DNA of 13,366 bases from Betaproteobacteria bacterium UBA2293. GTDB lineage: Bacteria; Pseudomonadota; Gammaproteobacteria; Burkholderiales; Rhodocyclaceae. Shown here piece by piece: positions 12,920 through 13,366 of the stretch. A program made the position numbers and the translations under genes. The notes under the pieces are model-generated. The model was not told the DNA's origin and made no database searches. It saw only the letters and a list, made by a program, of their open reading frames with translations. The stretch lies in the NCBI GenBank assembly GCA_002345845.1, contig DDWF01000165.1, positions 1-13,366 on the forward strand, read 5' to 3'. Positions within the stretch are counted from its first letter, which is position 1. Each line of letters opens with the position of its first letter.

Positions 12920-13366
12920 TCACATTGTAAGGGAGCGGCCGAGCAGAACGGCCCAGTCCCATTTTTCGAGCTGAGGACGCCGGTGGAAGACGTCGCCGCG
13001 CACCTTGCGCAGGCGTTCGAGAATGCGCAGTCCACCCTGGACGGTCAGCCGGATTTCCCAGCCGAGCCGGCCGGGCAGGGCATGGACCAGAGGCAGGCCG
13101 CGCCGCATCAGGCGTTCGGCGCGGTCGATCTCGAAGTCCATCAACGCCGCCCAATTGGCTGACCAGCGTCCGGCGGCGATATCGGCCTCGCTGACCCGGA
13201 AATGGGGCAGGTCGGTCTGCGGAATGTAGACGCGATCCTTCTGCCAGTCGATGGTGACGTCCTGCCAGAAGTTGATCAATTGCAGGGCGGTACAGATGCA
13301 GTCGGATTGCTCAAGATGTTCCTGTTCGGCCGCACCGAAGCGGAACATCTTGAGCAATCCGACTGC
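12920..13366 (-). CDS. hpnC: Hydroxysqualene synthase (C-terminal part, cut by window edge)
   Basis: The last 148 codons of a squalene/phytoene-synthase-fold protein. It contains SDCICTALQLINFWQDVTIDWQ, with the second aspartate-rich region, and RVYIPQTDL, both typical of HpnC, which turns presqualene diphosphate into hydroxysqualene. The order hpnC-hpnD-hpnE with 4-5 bp gaps supports the name. The gene continues beyond the right edge. The most distal codons (13342-13366) are a perfect inverted copy of 13298-13322, and the translated residues there (AVGLLKMF) fit the family only loosely, where NPVGRLLL-like sequence is expected. They may be an assembly artefact. Confidence 0.85.
   Translation of the reverse strand, partial: AVGLLKMFRFGAAEQEHLEQSDCICTALQLINFWQDVTIDWQKDRVYIPQTDLPHFRVSEADIAAGRWSANWAALMDFEIDRAERLMRRGLPLVHALPGRLGWEIRLTVQGGLRILERLRKVRGDVFHRRPQLEKWDWAVLLGRSLTM
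13298..13366. repeat. Perfect 25-bp inverted repeat with 19-nt loop at the window end
   Basis: The left arm 13298-13322 (starting GCAGTCGGATTGC) is exactly mirrored by 13342-13366, with a 19-nt loop at 13323-13341. The loop holds a further TTCGG (13325-13329) / CCGAA (13335-13339) pair. The right arm ends at the last base of the window. It lies within the hpnC coding region. A fold-back assembly or amplification artefact is the simplest reading. Confidence 0.85.

Noticed and set aside
12916..13035. Upstream extension of hpnD to 13035
   Set aside because: It overlaps hpnC in another frame, adds no family-like residues, and the ATG at 12915 gives the normal length and operon spacing.
13271..13278. 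TTGATCAA as an FNR-type site
   Set aside because: The half-sites abut without the 4-nt spacer, and it lies inside hpnC coding sequence.

Overview
The window is GC-rich bacterial chromosome with ordinary core-genome character. The protein families point to a betaproteobacterium, most likely Rhodocyclales (Azonexus/Dechloromonas/Accumulibacter-like): DUF3460 and DUF3567 small proteins, a TRAP-type DctP, an hpnCDE hopanoid cluster and an NnrS/hemerythrin module. The taxon is inferred from family content, not from a marker gene. No rRNA, tRNA, CRISPR array, insertion sequence or phage gene was seen.

Left part (1-2850): a 5' fragment of a TRAP solute-binding protein gene (minus) diverges from a MarR-type regulator gene (plus). 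The intergenic region is crowded with AACGTT-type repeats that look like operators. The regulator is followed by gdhA (glutamate dehydrogenase) and two small conserved genes (DUF3567, DUF3460), closed by a strong bidirectional terminator.

Middle (2876-8922): a Pat-like acyl-CoA synthetase/GNAT fusion (minus), preceded by a 17-bp operator-like inverted repeat over its probable transcription start; an OsmC-family gene (minus); a divergent SAM methyltransferase (plus); the tesA-mnmH pair (minus: GDSL esterase, then tRNA 2-selenouridine synthase); and a ybbA-type ABC ATPase divergent from tesA. The tesA and ybbA start codons overlap in one CATG. No ybbP permease follows ybbA.

Right part (8929-13366), all minus: a compact MIP18/DUF59 - NnrS-like membrane protein - hemerythrin operon. 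It has a perfect TGAT-N4-ATCA (FNR/DNR-type) palindrome centred 41.5 bp upstream of a plausible start site. This suggests an anaerobic or nitric-oxide-responsive metal/Fe-S protection unit. Upstream of it lies hpnC-hpnD-hpnE, which converts farnesyl diphosphate to squalene for hopanoids; hpnC is cut by the window edge.

The last 69 bases form a perfect 25-bp inverted repeat with a 19-nt loop, ending exactly at the window edge inside hpnC. I suspect an assembly fold-back, so the distal hpnC residues should be treated with caution. I found no clearly new multi-gene system. The best leads are the FNR-box-controlled DUF59-NnrS-hemerythrin operon and three operator-like regions without an assigned regulator.
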